A DNA stretch of 7,748 nt from Bacteroidia bacterium (lineage in GTDB: Bacteria; Bacteroidota; Bacteroidia; Bacteroidales; Marinifilaceae). Position 1 is the first letter of the stretch, and each line of letters starts with the position of its first letter. Under the pieces are notes generated by a model that saw nothing but the letters and a program-made list of their open reading frames with translations, ran no database searches and was not told the DNA's origin. Shown here piece after piece: positions 5,949 to 7,748 of the stretch. The stretch spans positions 1-7,748 of the forward strand of contig BNXR01000089.1 in NCBI GenBank assembly GCA_025999735.1. The letters are read 5' to 3'. The translations under genes were made by a program, and so were the position numbers.

Positions 5949-6905
5949 TCAGTCATCAATTATAAGCTTCATAGAAATCAAAAAACTACTCTTCATCACC
6001 GTATTACCTAATATATAGGCAAAGTCAAAAGACGATTTGGAAAAAATCCACCCGCCACCAACCGAAATGTAGGAAGGGGTCGTTTTTTGCTCGTTTCCAA
6101 TATGGTAGCCTCCTCTGAGGGCTAATCTCTTGAAGGTATATTCAGCACCAAGCCCTGCCATCACGCCGGAAAAATCGGACGGTTGCAATTGGTAATCTAT
6201 TTCCCCGCTACCTCTCAAGCTATGCGCCGTCGCCAAGTTAAGACGGTACGAACCCCCTGCCTTCAGCCTTGTCGGAAGGTCATATTTACCGTTGCCATAA
6301 TCCATTTTTGAACCTATATTAGATATACCGGCACCAAAAGACAGATTTTTCAGTACATACATCATGTTCACATCCATGCTTACTGTCGATGCCTGCGTAC
6401 CACCACCCAAATCCGAAGCTATAAAACGCAAATTAGCGGCGATTGAAAAACTCCTCAGCAATTTATAAGCGTACCCCATGGCAAAAACATATTCTTGCGG
6501 TGTCAGTTTCCCCAAATCACTGCCATTCTCATCCATCCCCGGTGCCAGCTTAAACGTGTTGTAACCCATGCCAAAAGACATACCTGATTTTTTATCCAAG
6601 CGATAATAGCCACCAATATTAACCATTGTGTTGTCCAGCGACTCCGGTTGGAAACTTCCCAAAGATGCCCCAAAGGCATGGGCACTGTCGCTCGCATGCA
6701 AAAGACCGGCACTATTGTATTGTGTCACAAAAGGCGTACCCGCCATAGCATACCCTGCATTCGCCATTCCCAACAAACGAGCATCTGACGGCGTATTCAA
6801 GAAAGAGACACTCTGGGAATGAACAAAAAAGGTCATGAAAGTAAACAAGATTGTTATTGCTTGCTTTTTGTTCGTCAAAGAGTGATTACGACTACCTTTA
6901 CACAT
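5949..6905 (-). CDS. PorV/PorQ-family outer-membrane protein
   Basis: This 318-residue outer-membrane barrel protein resembles the FadL-like PorV/PorQ family of Bacteroidota, several members of which work in type IX secretion. A signal peptide ([20 protein letters not shown], about 13-32) is followed by [23 protein letters not shown] (about 35-56), matching the family's conserved N-terminus, and then QYNSAGLL. The rest is a run of amphipathic strands rich in Gly and aromatics ([37 protein letters not shown]), ending in a short strand [12 protein letters not shown]. The ATG overlaps the parE stop by 8 nt, implying cotranscription. The signal n-region is long, so a TTG at residue 10 is an alternative start. 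Whether it acts in type IX secretion or as another porin-like protein cannot be decided from one gene. Confidence 0.82.
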   Translation of the reverse strand: MCKGSRNHSLTNKKQAITILFTFMTFFVHSQSVSFLNTPSDARLLGMANAGYAMAGTPFVTQYNSAGLLHASDSAHAFGASLGSFQPESLDNTMVNIGGYYRLDKKSGMSFGMGYNTFKLAPGMDENGSDLGKLTPQEYVFAMGYAYKLLRSFSIAANLRFIASDLGGGTQASTVSMDVNMMYVLKNLSFGAGISNIGSKMDYGNGKYDLPTRLKAGGSYRLNLATAHSLRGSGEIDYQLQPSDFSGVMAGLGAEYTFKRLALRGGYHIGNEQKTTPSYISVGGGWIFSKSSFDFAYILGNTVMKSSFLISMKLIIDD

Positions 6906-7748
6906 CTTTTTCTACATACAGATGGTCAATGATAAAATCCTGCCGTTGGGAGGTATTTTTTCCCATATAATAGGCTAACATCTCTTGTATCGGCTCACTT
7001 TTTGACAAGCGAACCGGCTCCAAACGAATGTCTTTACCGATAAAATGCTTAAACTCATCCGGTGAGATTTCACCTAAGCCTTTAAAGCGCGTGATTTCAG
7101 GCTTGGGTCCTAAGTCTTTAAAAGCCTTTTTCCGTTCTTCATCCGTATAACAATAGCGCGTTTCCTTCTTATTCCGCACCCGAAACAGGGGCGTTTGCAA
7201 GATATACACGTGACCGGCACGCACTAAATCAGGGAAAAATTGCAGGAAGAATGTCAGCAGTAACAAGCGTATGTGCATACCATCCACATCGGCATCCGTA
7301 GCAACGATAATGTTGTTATAACGTAAATTTTCAAGTCCATTTTCAATATCCAAAGCCGCCTGCAAAAGGTTAAATTCCTCGTTCTCATAAACGATTTTTT
7401 TCGTCATCCCGAACGTATTTAGAGGTTTCCCTCTCAGACTAAACACCGCTTGCGTATTGACATTCCTGGACTTGGTGATAGAGCCACTCGCAGAATCACC
7501 CTCCGTAATAAAAATCGAAGATTCGGTCTTCTGTTCGTGTGCGGAACTGAAATGCACGCGGCAATCCCGCAGTTTCCGGTTGTGAAGGCTCACCTGCTTG
7601 GCCCTTTCTTTCGCTATCTTTTGTACGCCCGCCATCGCCTTACGCTCCTTTTCGGCTTCGATAATCTTGCGCAACAAAATGTCGGCAGTCTCGGGGTTAC
7701 GGTGCAAATAGTTATCCAACTCTTTGGCAAGGAAGTCCATGATGAAAT
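6898..7748 (-). CDS. parE: DNA topoisomerase IV subunit B, C-terminal part
   Basis: ParE is the ATPase/TOPRIM subunit of topoisomerase IV, which decatenates daughter chromosomes together with ParC. About 283 codons are in the window and the frame stays open at the right edge; the ATPase domain and true start lie outside. The ATG at 7740 is internal (preceding codons give Phe-Ile). Numbering from that Met, the TOPRIM motifs are [10 protein letters not shown] at 78-87 (catalytic Glu) and [12 protein letters not shown] at 147-158 (the metal-binding DxD). [12 protein letters not shown] follows at 219-230, and the C-terminus [26 protein letters not shown] tail is that of Bacteroidota ParE. GyrB is the alternative; the tail and overall resemblance favour ParE. 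The stop overlaps the next gene by 8 nt. Confidence 0.92.
   Translation of the reverse strand, partial: FIMDFLAKELDNYLHRNPETADILLRKIIEAEKERKAMAGVQKIAKERAKQVSLHNRKLRDCRVHFSSAHEQKTESSIFITEGDSASGSITKSRNVNTQAVFSLRGKPLNTFGMTKKIVYENEEFNLLQAALDIENGLENLRYNNIIVATDADVDGMHIRLLLLTFFLQFFPDLVRAGHVYILQTPLFRVRNKKETRYCYTDEERKKAFKDLGPKPEITRFKGLGEISPDEFKHFIGKDIRLEPVRLSKSEPIQEMLAYYMGKNTSQRQDFIIDHLYVEKDV

Overview
The window looks like a piece of a Bacteroidota chromosome, most likely Bacteroidales, at moderate to low GC. The evidence is the gene content: a DUF6089 outer-membrane protein, a PorV/PorQ-family barrel, BamA and UppS in one operon, and ParE of the Bacteroidota type. Signal peptides end in the A(H)SQ or AQ style usual for this phylum, there are no clear Shine-Dalgarno sites, and two TAnnTTTG promoter -7 elements are present. 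Every gene lies on the minus strand, so transcription runs from high to low coordinates. Genus cannot be told from the sequence alone.

Layout in transcription order (right to left). The 3' part of parE (topoisomerase IV subunit B) overlaps the start of a PorV/PorQ-family outer-membrane barrel gene. After a 127-bp gap with a promoter-like element come rplU (L21) and rpmA (L27). A 152-bp spacer holding a degenerate array of mini-hairpins follows, then tRNA-Ser(UGA), then a secreted metallo-beta-lactamase-fold hydrolase. After another promoter-like element comes a tight four-gene operon: nadK, DUF6089 gene, uppS, bamA. These four genes are 8 nt apart, overlapping by 13 nt, and 6 nt apart. bamA runs off the left edge.

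Functional theme. The left operon joins envelope biogenesis to NADP supply. UppS makes the C55 isoprenoid carrier for peptidoglycan, O-antigen and capsule. BamA inserts outer-membrane barrels, of which the DUF6089 protein and the PorV/PorQ-like protein are plausible clients. The rest is mostly ordinary housekeeping content.

Most noteworthy is a pattern of in-frame sequence additions in all four genes of the left operon. nadK carries a 36-nt plus hexamer repeat encoding about 40 Gly/Thr/Ser/Asp/Lys-rich residues inside the enzyme. The DUF6089 gene carries a 9-nt repeat encoding a Gly/Val-rich loop. uppS carries a short acidic insertion. bamA carries a REP-like string of four hairpins lying in frame between its only upstream ATG and its signal peptide, plus a degenerate 66-bp duplication in the linker before POTRA1. 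I see no mobile element with a transposase, no CRISPR array and no clearly new multi-gene system. The repeat and REP biology is the part that deserves follow-up.
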